Both the position numbers and the translations under genes were made by a program. The notes below the pieces were generated by a model that did not search any database, was not told the origin of the DNA, and worked only from the letters and a program-made list of their open reading frames with translations. Shown piece after piece: positions 21,087 through 31,930 of a stretch of 64,000 nucleotides of DNA; positions within the stretch are counted from its first letter, which is position 1; every line of letters begins with the position of its first letter. This stretch comes from Dama dama (lineage: Eukaryota; Chordata; Mammalia; Artiodactyla; Cervidae), in the NCBI RefSeq assembly GCF_033118175.1, contig NC_083696.1, positions 36,751,001 to 36,815,000 on the forward strand, written 5' to 3'.

Positions 21087-22504
21087 AATGTTGTACAAAA
21101 AGTGAGATATGCAGGACTGCAAGAAAATATGGCTAGTGACTCGCTTCCAGTACTCAATCTGGAAAAGTTCCAGGGTGAAAGTGAAATTGACAGCCTGATG
21201 AATTAGCTTAAACACTGTCAGAAATCCTTGGGGACATCTGAAGTGGGTGAGAGTGTGAAGAATCACAGGCCAGAATGAAGGAGGACTGGGAGCCATAGGG
21301 AGGGAAAGCAGAGTGAACTGGGCTCTTTTATCTTCCCAAGTTAGCGCAATTGTATCAACCCAGTCACCACTAGGAGGAAGAAAACCTGATTTATAGTCTA
21401 GTGCTGGAGTCAGAGCCTAGCAGGCATGAGAGACAAGATTGCAATAAGTCCTGATTACCACCCAAGGGAGGTGATACCCCTTTGTTAACATGAGCTCACA
21501 GAGAAATCATAATGACTGTTCAAAGTTTAGCTGGAGAACCAACACATATCAAAGCACAATTAATCAATTTAATGTAAACAAAAGAATGATTCTTCAGGAG
21601 GATGCTGGTAATTTGAAGTAGGAACAAAGGGTTATAGGCAACTGCAAGTTAGCATCCCAATAAGAAACTGTAGATGGATTGCATTTTAGAAGGGATATAG
21701 TCAAAGAATGAGCTAGTGAACTATAAAAATGTAAAGGAATCCTCCTAAAAGGTATCAGGTATGTATAAAAGGAGAAAAATATAGAAGAAATATTAGGACT
21801 TAACTTAAGAGAAAGAGGAGAGAAGGAACTTCAGAAGATGAAAATTCAAATAAATGGAGAGGAGAAAATATTTTAAGAACTAATGATTGAGAATTTCCTG
21901 TGATTAATGATTAAAGCAAGGAGGAAGACCACAGATGGAGAGTTTTGAAAACTTCAACAGAATAAATAAGAAAATCACACTTGGCAATACTAGATTAAAA
22001 TTTAAGACCATCAAAGAGAAAAAAGAAGGCTCTCGAGACAAAGGAGCAAAAGCCAAACTGATATTGGATGTTTTAGCATGGTATTGGATGAGACAAGGCT
22101 AATATTTTTGACATGTTGAAGAACAAAATAAATTTGAACCCAGAGTGTTTTTGCCCACTGCTTTTGTCTAAATGCAATAAAAATATTCTCAAGCACACAA
22201 TTGTCTCGGAAGGAATAACACAAAGACTCTCTTTGAAATCACTCTTAAGGGAAGGATTCTCACAAAAGAGATCACAGTCAGAAGGATCATATTCAGGAAG
22301 TAAACATGAGTAAACCTGAACTTGGATTTCATATGCACGATTCATAAAGTATGTTCTTTTTTGTTTTTAGATTCTTTTGTTTAACACTGTGTCTTTCAGA
22401 TTCATCCACATTATTATACATGTCATTTGTGATACCTGCAATTATTCAAAATGTCAGGGATCAGAGGGAAGAGAATCAAAAGGGCAAACATCATAAATCT
22501 GAAA
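21087..22504. other. unassigned sequence
   Basis: 1.4 kb without a confident repeat or gene. A short stretch near 22370-22440 vaguely resembles an old L1 3' region. The open frames at 22011-22345 lack motifs. Confidence 0.45.
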
Positions 22505-22705
22505 GACCTAAACTGAAATCCTAACACTTTAACTGCGTGACTTTGCACAATTTGAACAAATCTCTCCAAACTCCAGCTTCTTCAATTTAAAACAACTATG
22601 GACATTCTCGGCTCATAAAGTGGTTGTCAAGATTGAGATAAAATAAGTGAGAATGTGGTGCTAGACTCATAATAGTTGTTCCAAAAAAAATATTTGTTCA
22701 ATCTG
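22505..22705 (+). mobile_element. MIR SINE
   Basis: Matches the MIR core in order: aactgcgtgactttgcacaa, ctccaaactccagcttcttc, then gtggttgtcaagattgagat, tcataatagttgttcc. Old and diverged. Confidence 0.65.
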
Positions 22706-23056
22706 AATATAGCAGGCCAGACACAGAAACTGACTAATTATCCTCTTTAATGACCAACCACAGAGGAAATGAAAGTGAGCAGAAACTTTTTTTCCATCAA
22801 GCAGGCTAATAAAAACCTTATTCACTCCTTCAGAAGATGATGTCAAGGTTTAAAAGGTATTCTATATAAAAATATAGAATCTCAGATTTAAAACAAAAGA
22901 GCAAAGAATTAAGTCTACAAAGTTAGCAACAAGGCTTCAGACTGGGAAGGCTTTTGTCAGTCTTATCTGTGTACTTCAGAGTGTGGATCCTGGCCATTCC
23001 ATTTCAGGGAGGAGGGAATTAATTTTAGAGACTTAAAGATAGACATTCCTGTCGTT
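22706..23056. other. unassigned sequence
   Basis: No recognised feature. Confidence 0.45.
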
Positions 23057-23263
23057 GGGCTTCCCAGGCAACTCAGTTGTAAAGAATTTGCTGGCCAGTG
23101 CAGGAGATGAAGGTTCCATCCCTCAGGCGAAAAAGTCCTCTGGAGAAGGAAATGGCAACCCACTCCAGTATTCTTGTCTGGGAAATCCCATGGACAGAGG
23201 AGCCTGGTGGTCTGCATTCCATGGGGTCACAAAAGAGTCAGACACAACTTCATGACTAAATAA
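23057..23263 (+). mobile_element. Bov-tA SINE
   Basis: Complete copy with head gggcttcccaggcaactcag and B-box-like ggttccatccc. Just beyond the tail the phrase atgactaaataac occurs twice (23252-23264 and 23268-23280), a local duplication of the element end. Confidence 0.92.
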
Positions 23264-23280
23264 CAACATGACTAAATAAC

Positions 23281-23966
23281 CCCTTTTGTTAAAATATCAT
23301 GGTGTTCTTCAGCAAAGATATTATGACTCAAGCAAAAATCTTTTTCATGAGAATAAAGCAGAACCAGGATATCTTGTGGCAGTAAAATGATATGATTGAT
23401 AATTTTTTTTAAAAAACAGACAGTTTCTTGCCTACCAGCTTAGAGAAACTTTTTGCATACACCTTGATTATTCCAAGATGTGAGAAGTTAAAAGCATAAC
23501 ACTCATTTTCAATTATTTGTGCTGTGCCTTAACAACTATGGGGCCATGGACTTTAAAGAGCTAAACAGAGAATGAAGGCAGAATTATAGCACACTGAACA
23601 TTTAAACACCTTGGAGTTACATTGACAATTTGTTATCATCTGGCTTGATGTAACAGTTGATATTACCATTCAGCTGAGATATTTCTCCATTGATAATACT
23701 TGGATTGGGCAGCTGGTAGTGAAAAAAAATGCAGAAGAAATATTTTTGGTCTTGTGGTGAAATTTATATGTATAAAAAGAGATAGTATAAAATGGTCCCT
23801 TTCCTCATACTTCTAAATAAAGTTGTTCTTATTGAAATATAAAATATATTTATGAACCAAAATGAACCTAGTAGGAGGCTGTAACATAGATAAAGATATG
23901 AAAACAATTTCTCTCAAAAAAGACACACAAATTTAAGAAAAGTAAATGTGCCATTGAATGCATCCA
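23281..23966. other. unassigned AT-rich sequence
   Basis: No recognised feature. Confidence 0.45.
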
Positions 23967-24173
23967 AGCATGCTAAGTCACCTCAGTTGTGTCTGACTCT
24001 TTGTGACCCCATGGAGCCTGCCAGGCTCCTTTGTCCATGGGATTCTCCAGGCAAGAACACTGGAGTGGGTTGCCAGTTTTTCCTCCTGGGGATCTTCCTG
24101 ACCCAGGAATCGAACCCGTGTCTCCTGTATTGGCCTGTGGATTCTTTACCACTGAGCTACCAGAGAAGCCCAA
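23967..24173 (-). mobile_element. Bov-tA SINE
   Basis: Antisense copy. Tail catgctaagtcacctcagtt, head ctgagctaccagagaagccc. A short deletion removes the usual ggactg phrase near 24013. Confidence 0.92.
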
Positions 24174-24599
24174 AATAACTGGTAGGAAAGAACTAACGTA
24201 AAAGTGGCAGTTACCTTTGGAAGGTGACTTTTGGCAACGTTTCTTTTGTGTTTTTCTCCATTTTCAAAACTTTTCATAAGGAGCTCGTATTTCCTTAAGG
24301 GTTAGTTTTCTATTCTAGCCTCCTTCCCATTTCATCCTCAGCACTCTTTCCACTCATACGGGAAAGGTGGAGATTGCAAATACGAAGTAGTGTAAACTGC
24401 TTGGCCAGCATGGAGATTTTGTTCCACCTTCTCCATGTTGCTTCCAGCACAACAGAGTCAGTTTGACAACTATGGCTTTGCTTTAAATCCAGATATTGGG
24501 CATGCCATTTTTTCCATTGTCTGAAATAGTGATGCTGTGGCACTTAAGATATGTATGTAAGACTTGCCAGAAAATCAGAAAGGAATTCTCCCAGAACGC
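24174..24599. other. unassigned sequence
   Basis: No recognised feature. The overlapping short frames lack motifs. Confidence 0.45.
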
Positions 24600-24818
24600 A
24601 AGGCTTCCCTGGTGGCTCAATGGTAAAGAACCTGCCTGCCAAAACAGGAAACACAGGAGACACATCTTCTATCCCAAATTTGGGAAGATCCCCTGGAGGA
24701 AGGCATGGCACCCCACTCCAGTATTTTTGCCTGGAGAATCCCATGGACAGAGGAACCTGGAGGACTGCAGTCCATGGGGTCACAAAGAGGCAAACACAAC
24801 TGAGCATCAGCAGTAGCC
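24600..24818 (+). mobile_element. Bov-tA SINE
   Basis: Head aggcttccctggtggctcaa, middle agatcccctggaggaaggca, tail caaacacaactgagcatcag. The B-box is damaged (tctatccc in place of gttcgatccc). Confidence 0.92.
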
Positions 24819-24996
24819 ACTTCTTTCCTCATGCACACATGCACACAATAACAGAATGATTATTTTCTTGTCCATGTTTCCGTTACTCCTACCACATAAG
24901 AAATATCCAGATACTTTTGCACATCACTGATTCCATTCTTAGGGAGGAAAAGAGTTTGCCATAACCCTCATTGTTATGTTAAAGTGTGTGTGTCAA

Positions 24997-25121
24997 GGAC
25001 TTCCCTGGCAGTCCAGTGATTAAGATTGTGAGCTTCCACTTCAGGGGTCGTGGGTTCGATCCCTGATCGGGGAACTAAGATCTTGCATGTCATGTGGTAC
25101 AGCCAAAAGTAAACAAATAAC
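24997..25121 (+). mobile_element. CHR-type SINE
   Basis: Head gacttccctggcagtccagt, intact B-box gggttcgatccc, then gggaactaagatcttgcatg and a short A-rich tail. Exact TSDs gtgtgtcaa at 24988-24996 and 25122-25130. Confidence 0.88.
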
Positions 25122-25130
25122 GTGTGTCAA

Positions 25131-25887
25131 CTCACTATTATTTCATTGGATAGATTTTCTTCTGTAAGGTGATCTGCTTTCACTTGTCTACAGAGGTTTA
25201 ATTTTTAGATTGGTATTCTTAAGAAAATTGTAAGTTACTCACTTCCAAATTAAAAGAACTATTTATATGTATATGGCACTAAGAATGCAACCTAAGAATA
25301 ATGGAAAAATGTATTGTACCCCATGTCTCTCAATTTTCTTGTTACTAAAGAGAGTGGGCTTGAACCCGGTATAAACTCAATCTCATTAGTTTAAAAACGT
25401 ATTTTTATTTCTCATTAGCTTAAGAGTCACAAGTTTTAACCTGGATTTAATTTTATGTTGAATTCCTCTGCTTTTTCTTGGCCTCCAGAAGTAGGAAGAC
25501 AGTCTAAAGAAAACCAAAATAGATCCAAACAAAATCCACTGGCAACCTGCACAGAGTCCATGAACATCTTGTTTCTTTTTGCTTGCCTTGTCTGCTCACT
25601 CATAATTTGCAAATGGACCTAATGATGCCATAGGACAAATAGCCCTGCTCAGTGGTAGGTGTAAGAGTTATCTGTATTATTACGAACGATCTACGTTCCC
25701 AAGAAATGGACTGAAGATCTGGGTTAAGAGGAATTTTCCTAGCTTGATGTGTTAAGGTTACTTCACAGTGGATGACTTTTGGCACTAATGACTTCACTAG
25801 ATCTCAGTTGTACACCACTGGTTTGTGTAGGAGCTAAAATAATATTTTGGTGTAGTTTGACTTCACAAGTAATATTTAAAAGGCAGA
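25131..25887. other. unassigned sequence
   Basis: No recognised feature. Confidence 0.45.
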
Positions 25888-25959
25888 GTATCTCAGGGTG
25901 GGAAGCTTGGGGTATCTCAGGGTGGGAAGCTTGGGGTATCTCAGGGTGGGAAGCTTGGG
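25888..25959 (+). repeat. 24-bp minisatellite, three identical copies
   Basis: Units at 25888-25911, 25912-25935 and 25936-25959 are identical and begin gtatctcagggtgggaagct. The period is a multiple of three, which is why a chance open frame shows a repeated GISGWEAW peptide. Identity of the copies implies recent expansion. Confidence 0.97.
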
Positions 25960-26064
25960 GTTAGACAGATGTCTTCAACTCAGCATTCATTGAATGTGAT
26001 GAGATGAATGACAACAAGATGTTTGTCTTGTAAGTTCGAGAGATCTATTGTATTATATTATGCT

Positions 26065-26278
26065 TTTGTTGTTATTTAATTGCTAAGTTGAATCTGACTC
26101 TTTTGTGACCCCATGGACTGTAGCACACCAGGCTCCTCAGTCTATGGGATTTCCCAGGCAAGAATACAGGAGAGGGTTGCCATGTCCTCCTCCAGGGATC
26201 TTTCTGACCCAGAGAATGAACTCATGTCTGCTGCATTGGCAGGAGGATTCTTTACCACTAAGCCATCAGGGAAGCCCC
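26065..26278 (-). mobile_element. Bov-tA SINE
   Basis: Antisense copy. The left end (ttgttgttatttaattgcta) is the TTG-repeat tail type; head ctaagccatcagggaagccc at the right. Confidence 0.92.
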
Positions 26279-26380
26279 ATATTACACTATAGTCAAAATA
26301 ATATATTGTACACTTAAAATATGTTAAGAGGGCAGATCTCATGTTGTGTTCTTTCCACAATTAAAAAAAAAAAAAAAAAA

Positions 26381-26498
26381 GAGGGACTTCTCTAGTTAAG
26401 AATCTGCCCTTCCACTGTAGGGGGCATGGGTTTGATTCCTGATCACAGTAGAAAATCCTGCATGCTTCACGGTGCAGCCAAAAATAAATAAATAAAAA
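26381..26498 (+). mobile_element. CHR-type SINE preceded by an A run
   Basis: Head gagggacttctctagttaag (a deletion removes the ggtccagtgg part), gggtttgattcctgatca, gcagccaaaaataaataaat. The 18-nt A run at 26363-26380 lies before the head and may be the tail of an older element or part of the target. Confidence 0.8.
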
Positions 26499-26499
26499 C

Positions 26500-28087
26500 A
26501 ACTCTCTGAGCTTCCAAGATATTCTTCCTTTCTGTATTCCTCCAGTCATCTACAGGTAGTTTTTAAAAAACAAAGAAATATCAAAGAAGGAAAGGAAAGA
26601 AATGAATGAATTAACAAAGAAGTCTGACTTAAGAGTCTCAGCTTTGCTGCTTACAACTCTGGGTATTGAGAGAACACTAATCTCTTATAGTTTCCATCTT
26701 CATTAGATTGTTGGCGAATTAAGCAAGATGAAAATGTATAAAGCACTTTGCAAACTATATGTAAGTGCTCCAAGAATTACTTCACTTTGAATTGGTGGTC
26801 ACGTTACCCTCAGACTTCATAAGCACTGTATGATAAAGTAGTTACTACATCATAATGTCAGCCAAGGTACAAAAATTTCTTCCTTGGCTGGTGCTTTTTT
26901 CCTTTAGACTTGCAGCAAATGTTCTAATGCTTGAAAGGGCGTGGCACCAAGCCTGTTGCGAAAGCTAAATGACACCAGCACCAAGAAAAATGTTTCCCAA
27001 AACAAAAACCCACCTTACTAAAGTTGGAATCACACCTTTGCTCCACATCAGTGCAAACAAAGAAATGCTATTTGTTTTGTGCTGATGCCAAGAATAAAAA
27101 AGAAATCTTGGACTTGGAAAATTAAAAGTAAAAAAGGGCATTCACCCTCTTTTCACTTTAAAACTGTTGCTTTCTGCATTTGCATATACTCTCATAAACA
27201 TCTTTTAATTTACCTTGAAAAGGGGGTTGATCGCTTTTAGCAAGATGATTTTTCTCAGAATTCTGACTCTTTCAGACACAGGAAAGTCAGGAATTTCTAC
27301 AGGAACATGTTTTCTCCTAGGTGTACCCTTTTCCCCTTTTGTGGCTTTTGATCTTCCAAGGTCACAGGTCAAAAGCATATATCTTTCATCTGAAATGTAA
27401 CTGGCCTAACTGTTCGAACCTTTTTTGAATGTATAGCCTATTGCACTGCAGCAAGCAACAAGTTTGTATTTAGGAAAGTAAATGAACGAACAACAAATAT
27501 CCAACCTTCCTTCTGAGCTACAGAGTTGGGCAGGGCAGCCGGCTCAGTCTCAGCTGCATTAAGAACTTGGCCTCCATCGCTTGCACAGCAGAGTATATAG
27601 ACACTGGAAAACAGATGCAGTGATGTCTTCAATGCATAGAGTGTGGCAGTCCATTTCCCAAAGAATAGCAATACCAACAACCTGAAGCAATTTCTAGGAG
27701 GAGAAAATAAAAAATGCACACACAGGATTTTATTGCCACAAGACCAGGCAGATGACCTGCCTATGTAAATTTGACCAAGTATGAGTACTTCTGGTGGTTT
27801 GTTTCATAATGGTGACTTAAGTTTTCTTCTTTGACAAAGCTGCATTCTGTTTGCCTATAAACATGAAAAACTACTTCTACCAAAATGCATGTCTTCCATT
27901 TGCTTGAAACTCTTGGTTCTCCTGGTCTCTCTCGGATATTCTCATTTTTAAAAGAGAACTATACATAATGATTATTTTTTGTTTCATCTCACATATGTTT
28001 GGTAGAAGAAATACAGCAGTGCATGTGTGATGATGAATGGAAATTGATCCTAGTCAGCGTTAGGGGGACAATCAAGAGTAGTGGAGA
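26500..28087. other. repeat-poor block, no gene called
   Basis: About 1.6 kb without a recognised transposon. Contains an octamer-type atttgcat at 27178-27185 and an imperfect inverted repeat at 27046-27061/27071-27087. The minus frame at 27438-27719 (93 codons) has no recognisable domain. Possible conserved non-coding DNA, by inference only. Confidence 0.4.
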
Positions 28088-28252
28088 GGACTTCCTTGGT
28101 GGTCCCGTGGCTAAGACTCTGGGCTCCCAATGCAGGGGCCTGGGTTTGATTGCTGGTCAGGGAACTGGATCCCACATGCTGCAACTGAGGATCCCAAGTG
28201 CCACAGCTGAAACCTAGTGCAGCCAAGTAAATAATCTAAAATATTTTTTAAA
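28088..28252 (+). mobile_element. CHR-type SINE
   Basis: Head gacttccttggtggtcccgt, B-box region gggtttgattgctgg, gggaactggatcccacatgc, two gcaac-type repeats, then an A-rich tail to about 28252. Confidence 0.85.
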
Positions 28253-28292
28253 AGCATGGTGGAGACCTGCCATCTAGAAAGTACATGCCTTG

Positions 28293-28566
28293 TGCTCTGG
28301 GCTGAGTTGTGTCCCCCTGCCTCTGAATTTGTATTTTGAAGCCCTAACACCCAATGTGACTATATTTGGAATTAAGATCTGTAGGAGGTAATTAAATTTA
28401 AATGAGTTCATAAGCATGGGGCCCTAATCCAGGAGGATTAATATTCTTAAAGAGACACCAGAGGGCAAATCCTCACTCTATTCTTCCCAAGTGCATAAAG
28501 AAAAGGTCATGTGAGGACACAGTGAGATGGCCTATAAGTCATGGAAGAGGCCTAAGAATGAAACCT
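28293..28566 (+). mobile_element. MLT1-type MaLR LTR, 5' portion
   Basis: Phrases match the MLT1 LTR consensus in order: gggctgagttgtgtccccct, tgaagccctaacacccaatg, aggaggtaattaaatttaaa, atggggccctaatccagg, gagacaccagagggc, catgtgaggacacagtgaga. The 3' half is missing or displaced by the insertions that follow. Confidence 0.75.
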
Positions 28567-28665
28567 CAATGTGAGTAAACTGGGAGGTGGTGATGGACAG
28601 GGAGGCCTGGCATCCTGCAGTCCATGGGGTTGCAAAGAGTTGGACACGACTGAGTGACTAAACTG
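28567..28665 (+). mobile_element. very short BovB tail insertion (99 bp)
   Basis: Only the last 99 bp of BovB (gtgagtaaactgggaggtgg to tgactaaactg). Exact 13-bp TSDs aagaatgaaacct at 28554-28566 and 28666-28678. Confidence 0.93.
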
Positions 28666-28686
28666 AAGAATGAAACCTACTCATTA

Positions 28687-28751
28687 GTTCAGTTCAGTTG
28701 CTCAGTCGTGTCCGACTCTGCGACCCCATGAATCACAGCACGCCAGGCCTC
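28687..28751 (-). mobile_element. very short BovB tail insertion (65 bp), antisense
   Basis: Just the terminal 65 bp of BovB in antisense (gttcagttcagttgctcagt to cacgccaggcctc). Exact 11-bp TSDs cctactcatta at 28676-28686 and 28752-28762. Its target overlaps the edge of the neighbouring insertion's duplication. Confidence 0.93.
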
Positions 28752-28782
28752 CCTACTCATTAAGGGTCCCTAATTATTGCTT

Positions 28783-28993
28783 GAAAGTGAAAGTGTTGCT
28801 CAGTTGTGGCAGACTTTTTGCGACCCCAAGAACCGTGGTCTGCCAGGTTCCTCTGTCCAGGAAATTCTCCAGGCAAGAATACTGGAGTGGGTAGTCATCC
28901 CTTCTCCAGAGGACCTTCCTGAGCCAGGGATTGAACTTGGGTCTCCTACATGGCAGGTAGATTCTTTACCATCTGAACCGCTAGGGAAGCCCC
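28783..28993 (-). mobile_element. Bov-tA SINE
   Basis: Antisense copy beginning with gaaagtgaaagtgttgctca. TSDs aattattgctt (28772-28782) and aattattgttt (28994-29004), one mismatch. Confidence 0.94.
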
Positions 28994-29004
28994 AATTATT
29001 GTTT

Positions 29005-29511
29005 ATTTAAAAAGAAAAGAAAAAAAAATCACCCAAATTCTGCGGTCTCTACAGGGTATGATTACATGAATAACCTTGTCAGAACAAGGTAGATGCTCTC
29101 TCCATGACATGTCCACCCCCTCTCTTCCTCCACAGCTGTCAGCTCTCCTCCCTCTCAGGACTTTATCCCAAAGTTTTCATCAGCTGCCCAACATGGCTCT
29201 GAAATGCAGTAAGGATCCCATGAAATGAATATCAGGGAAGGAGCAAGTGTAAAGGACAATTGGAAGGGTCCAATTAAGAAGGAGTGATTGCACATGCAAG
29301 AGAGAGAAGGTATAGTCTTTAGTGTAAGTTTTCTGGAAAGACTTGGGAGAATCAAGGAGAGAAAGGATCCCAAAAGGAATTTTCAGATTCCTCCCCTCCA
29401 CTTCCTCCTCCCTCTTCCCTCCCTCCTTTCCATCTTCTTATTTCAAGAGCCAAACTTTGAGTTGGCCATTTAGTTTTTGGCAATTTCTTTTATTTTTTTT
29501 CTCTTTCTTTT
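29005..29511. other. unassigned sequence with a pyrimidine-rich patch
   Basis: A C/T-rich stretch at about 29391-29435 and another near 29485-29510. Overlapping short frames on both strands have no motif. No gene called. Confidence 0.45.
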
Positions 29512-29521
29512 ATGAAGTCAG

Positions 29522-29655
29522 GGGTAGAGAAGGAAACAGTGGCCGACTCCAGTATTCTTGCCTGGGAAATCCCATGGACAGAGGAGCCAGGCAGGCTGCA
29601 GTCCATGGGGTTGAAAAGAGTGGGATATAACTTAACAATTAAACAGCAAACAACA
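29522..29655 (+). mobile_element. Bov-tA SINE, 5'-truncated
   Basis: Starts in the middle of the element (gagaaggaaacagtggccga). Exact TSDs atgaagtcag at 29512-29521 and 29656-29665 show that the truncation happened during insertion. Confidence 0.94.
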
Positions 29656-29744
29656 ATGAAGTCAGAGTAATGCTTTACTCAGATACACGTCCTAAGTGCT
29701 GAAGTACCCATATTTTGGTTTATGTGGGCTACAAATTCATTTTA

Positions 29745-29930
29745 CTTAACTTTTAATTTTATATTGGTGCATAACCAATTAATAATGTTGTGATAGTTTC
29801 AGATGGAAAGCAAAGGGACTCAGCCATACATATACATGTATCCATTCTCCCTCAAAGTCCCCTCCCTTCCAGGCTGCTGCATAATGTTGAACGGAGTTCC
29901 ATGTGCTATACTTGGCAATTTCAAGAGTGC
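29745..29930 (-). mobile_element. L1 3' end fragment (artiodactyl type)
   Basis: The antisense phrases ttgtgatagtttcagatgga, aagggactcagccatacata and gttccatgtgctatacttgg match ruminant L1 3' UTR copies. Confidence 0.7.
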
Positions 29931-29986
29931 TCCTAATCTGTTTTGGAATAATCCTAGACTTAGCTGGAGTCATTAATAAAATGTCA

Positions 29987-30213
29987 AGCATGAGTGCCTG
30001 CTAAGTCGTTTCAGTCATGTCCAACTTTCTGCCACCGCATGGACTGTGGCCCACCAGACTCCTCTGTCTATGGGATTCTCCAGGCAAGAATATTGGAGTG
30101 GGGTGCCGTGACCTCCTCAAGGGGATCTTCCCGGCCCAGGGATTGAACCCACATCTCTTATGCATTCTGCATTGGCAGGTGTGTTCTTTACCAATAGCAC
30201 CACCTTGGAAGCC
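29987..30213 (-). mobile_element. Bov-tA SINE
   Basis: Full-length antisense copy. Exact 12-bp TSDs aataaaatgtca at 29975-29986 and 30214-30225. Confidence 0.95.
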
Positions 30214-30225
30214 AATAAAATGTCA

Positions 30226-31322
30226 TAGCTCTCAACAAATAATCAGGAATACAATATTCTCCCTAACTTTTGTGAGATAAGAGTCTATTATGGATTTGTA
30301 ATGTCTAGATTTTTAAAATAAAATACAAAGCAAGGTCTGTTAGGAAACACAGAGAATTACTTTCCATCCTCTCACCTCCCCACCACACCCCACTCTTAGG
30401 TGCCAAAGACTGGGGACTTCAGAGTAGACAGGATAGCATTGGTCTTTCATAGTTATTTTAAAATGCTGTTTTCCATAATCACGCACACTGAGGGGACAGT
30501 GAAGAGCAAGATAGAGTGTCATGGAGTGTCAGTTGGTCAGACACGTTCAAGGCTCTCTTTTGCTTGCCTTGGCGTGCAGGTTCAATGTTCTGATATAGGA
30601 GTCTTCAGTAAGCAGCGTTCATGGCATCAGTTCTCTGACTCAGGTTTATTTATGAAAAGCCCCTGTTACACATTCATTTCACAGGAGACCTCTGGGTTTT
30701 TATACCTGTCTGACTGTGATGCCCTAAGCTTTGATGTGCTGATGTGTTTGCTAAAGTGTACAGTGGGCTAGCAATGCTTTCCCTCTCCTGTGTTACCACA
30801 CCCAGCCTACCCCACCAGAAATAAATATCTCCTAACTCACTTCCTAAGAGCACAGGCTCTTTTGTAAAGCAACCTGTCCTCATTTGCATCCTCTTAATGT
30901 TTCTTCTTTTCCATAAACCAATTTCCAATTAAATTCAACCATACCACATTGGATACTAATAAATGTATAAGCACTGAGGAACATAAAGTTACATTTACTA
31001 AGAAGTAAATGCCTCAAGGGTGCAGACCATGTCTTATCAGCCTGTCTTCTGACCTCCTAGCATAGCATAGCAGGGGCTTCTTAATATATAACTTCAATCA
31101 AATACAAATGCATGTCTCAGCTGTCATTTTAGGTACTCATTATCAGCTAAGACAGAAGAGGGAAAATGCAAAAATTAATTATAAATCAGGGCAGGATGTA
31201 CTAAGCCTGTAATACAAAGTGTTATGAAGGATAACAGTAGAGCAATAACAAAGTTTAGAGGTTAATTAAAAAGAGCTCCATGGAGGAGATAGTAATTAGT
31301 GTGATCCATGAAGAACGATGTA
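30226..31322. other. unassigned sequence
   Basis: About 1.1 kb with no confident repeat. The plus frame at 30400-30771 (123 codons, with NTE-free mixed composition) overlaps a minus frame and has no recognised domain, so it is not called a gene. Confidence 0.45.
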
Positions 31323-31323
31323 G

Positions 31324-31528
31324 TAGCAGCTCAGTGGTTAAGAACCTGCCTGCAATGTAAGAGAGTTGGGTTCAATCCCTGGGTTGAGAAGATCCCCTGG
31401 AAAAGGAAATGGCAATCCACTCCAGTATTCTTGCCTGGGAAATCTCATGGACAGAGGAGCCTGGCCGGCTACAGTCCACATGGTCACAAAGAGTCAGACA
31501 GAATTGAGTGACTAAACAGCAACAACAA
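31324..31528 (+). mobile_element. Bov-tA SINE
   Basis: It lacks the first few bases of the head (starts agcagctcagtggttaaga). B-box gggttcaatccc is present. Tail cagacagaattgagtgacta and a CAACAA end. Confidence 0.92.
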
Positions 31529-31709
31529 ATAATATTTGCAGAATTTCTAACCTTATCCCCCTTGCCCAAGATCAAAGCAAAATCTTGTTTTTCCAGTGTC
31601 ACTGGGACCAGGGTGCATCCCTGTGGCATAAGTTTCTCCAATCACAGGCACTCTATAGCATAAGCACCTGACAATTAATTTTTTTTTTTATTATACTGTA
31701 AGCTCCTGA

Positions 31710-31920
31710 TGGCGCTAGTGGTAAAGAATCTGCCTGCCAATGCAGGAGATACAAGAGACATGGGTTTGATCCCTGGGTGTGGAAGATCCCCTGGAGGAGG
31801 GCATGGCAACCCAGTCCAGTACTCTTGTCTGGAGAATCCTGTGGAGAGAGGAGCTGTACAGTTCACGGTGTTGCAAAAAGTCAGACACGACTGAATACAC
31901 ACATACACACACACACACAC
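31710..31920 (+). mobile_element. Bov-tA SINE ending in an AC repeat
   Basis: Head tggcgctagtggtaaagaat, B-box gggtttgatccc, tail cagacacgactgaatacaca and then (AC)n to 31920. Exact 10-bp TSDs aagctcctga at 31700-31709 and 31921-31930 include the AC repeat in the inserted unit. The microsatellite therefore arose from, or with, the SINE tail. Confidence 0.95.
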
Positions 31921-31930
31921 AAGCTCCTGA

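Noticed and set aside
25779..25964. Repeated peptide GISGWEAW
   Set aside because: Produced by a 24-bp minisatellite whose period is divisible by three, not by a protein.
27438..27719. 93-codon minus frame in a repeat-poor block
   Set aside because: No recognisable domain and no promoter or splice evidence; kept only as part of the unassigned block.
30400..30771. Possible coding exon (123 codons)
   Set aside because: No domain, no convincing splice sites in context, and an overlapping minus-strand frame of similar quality.
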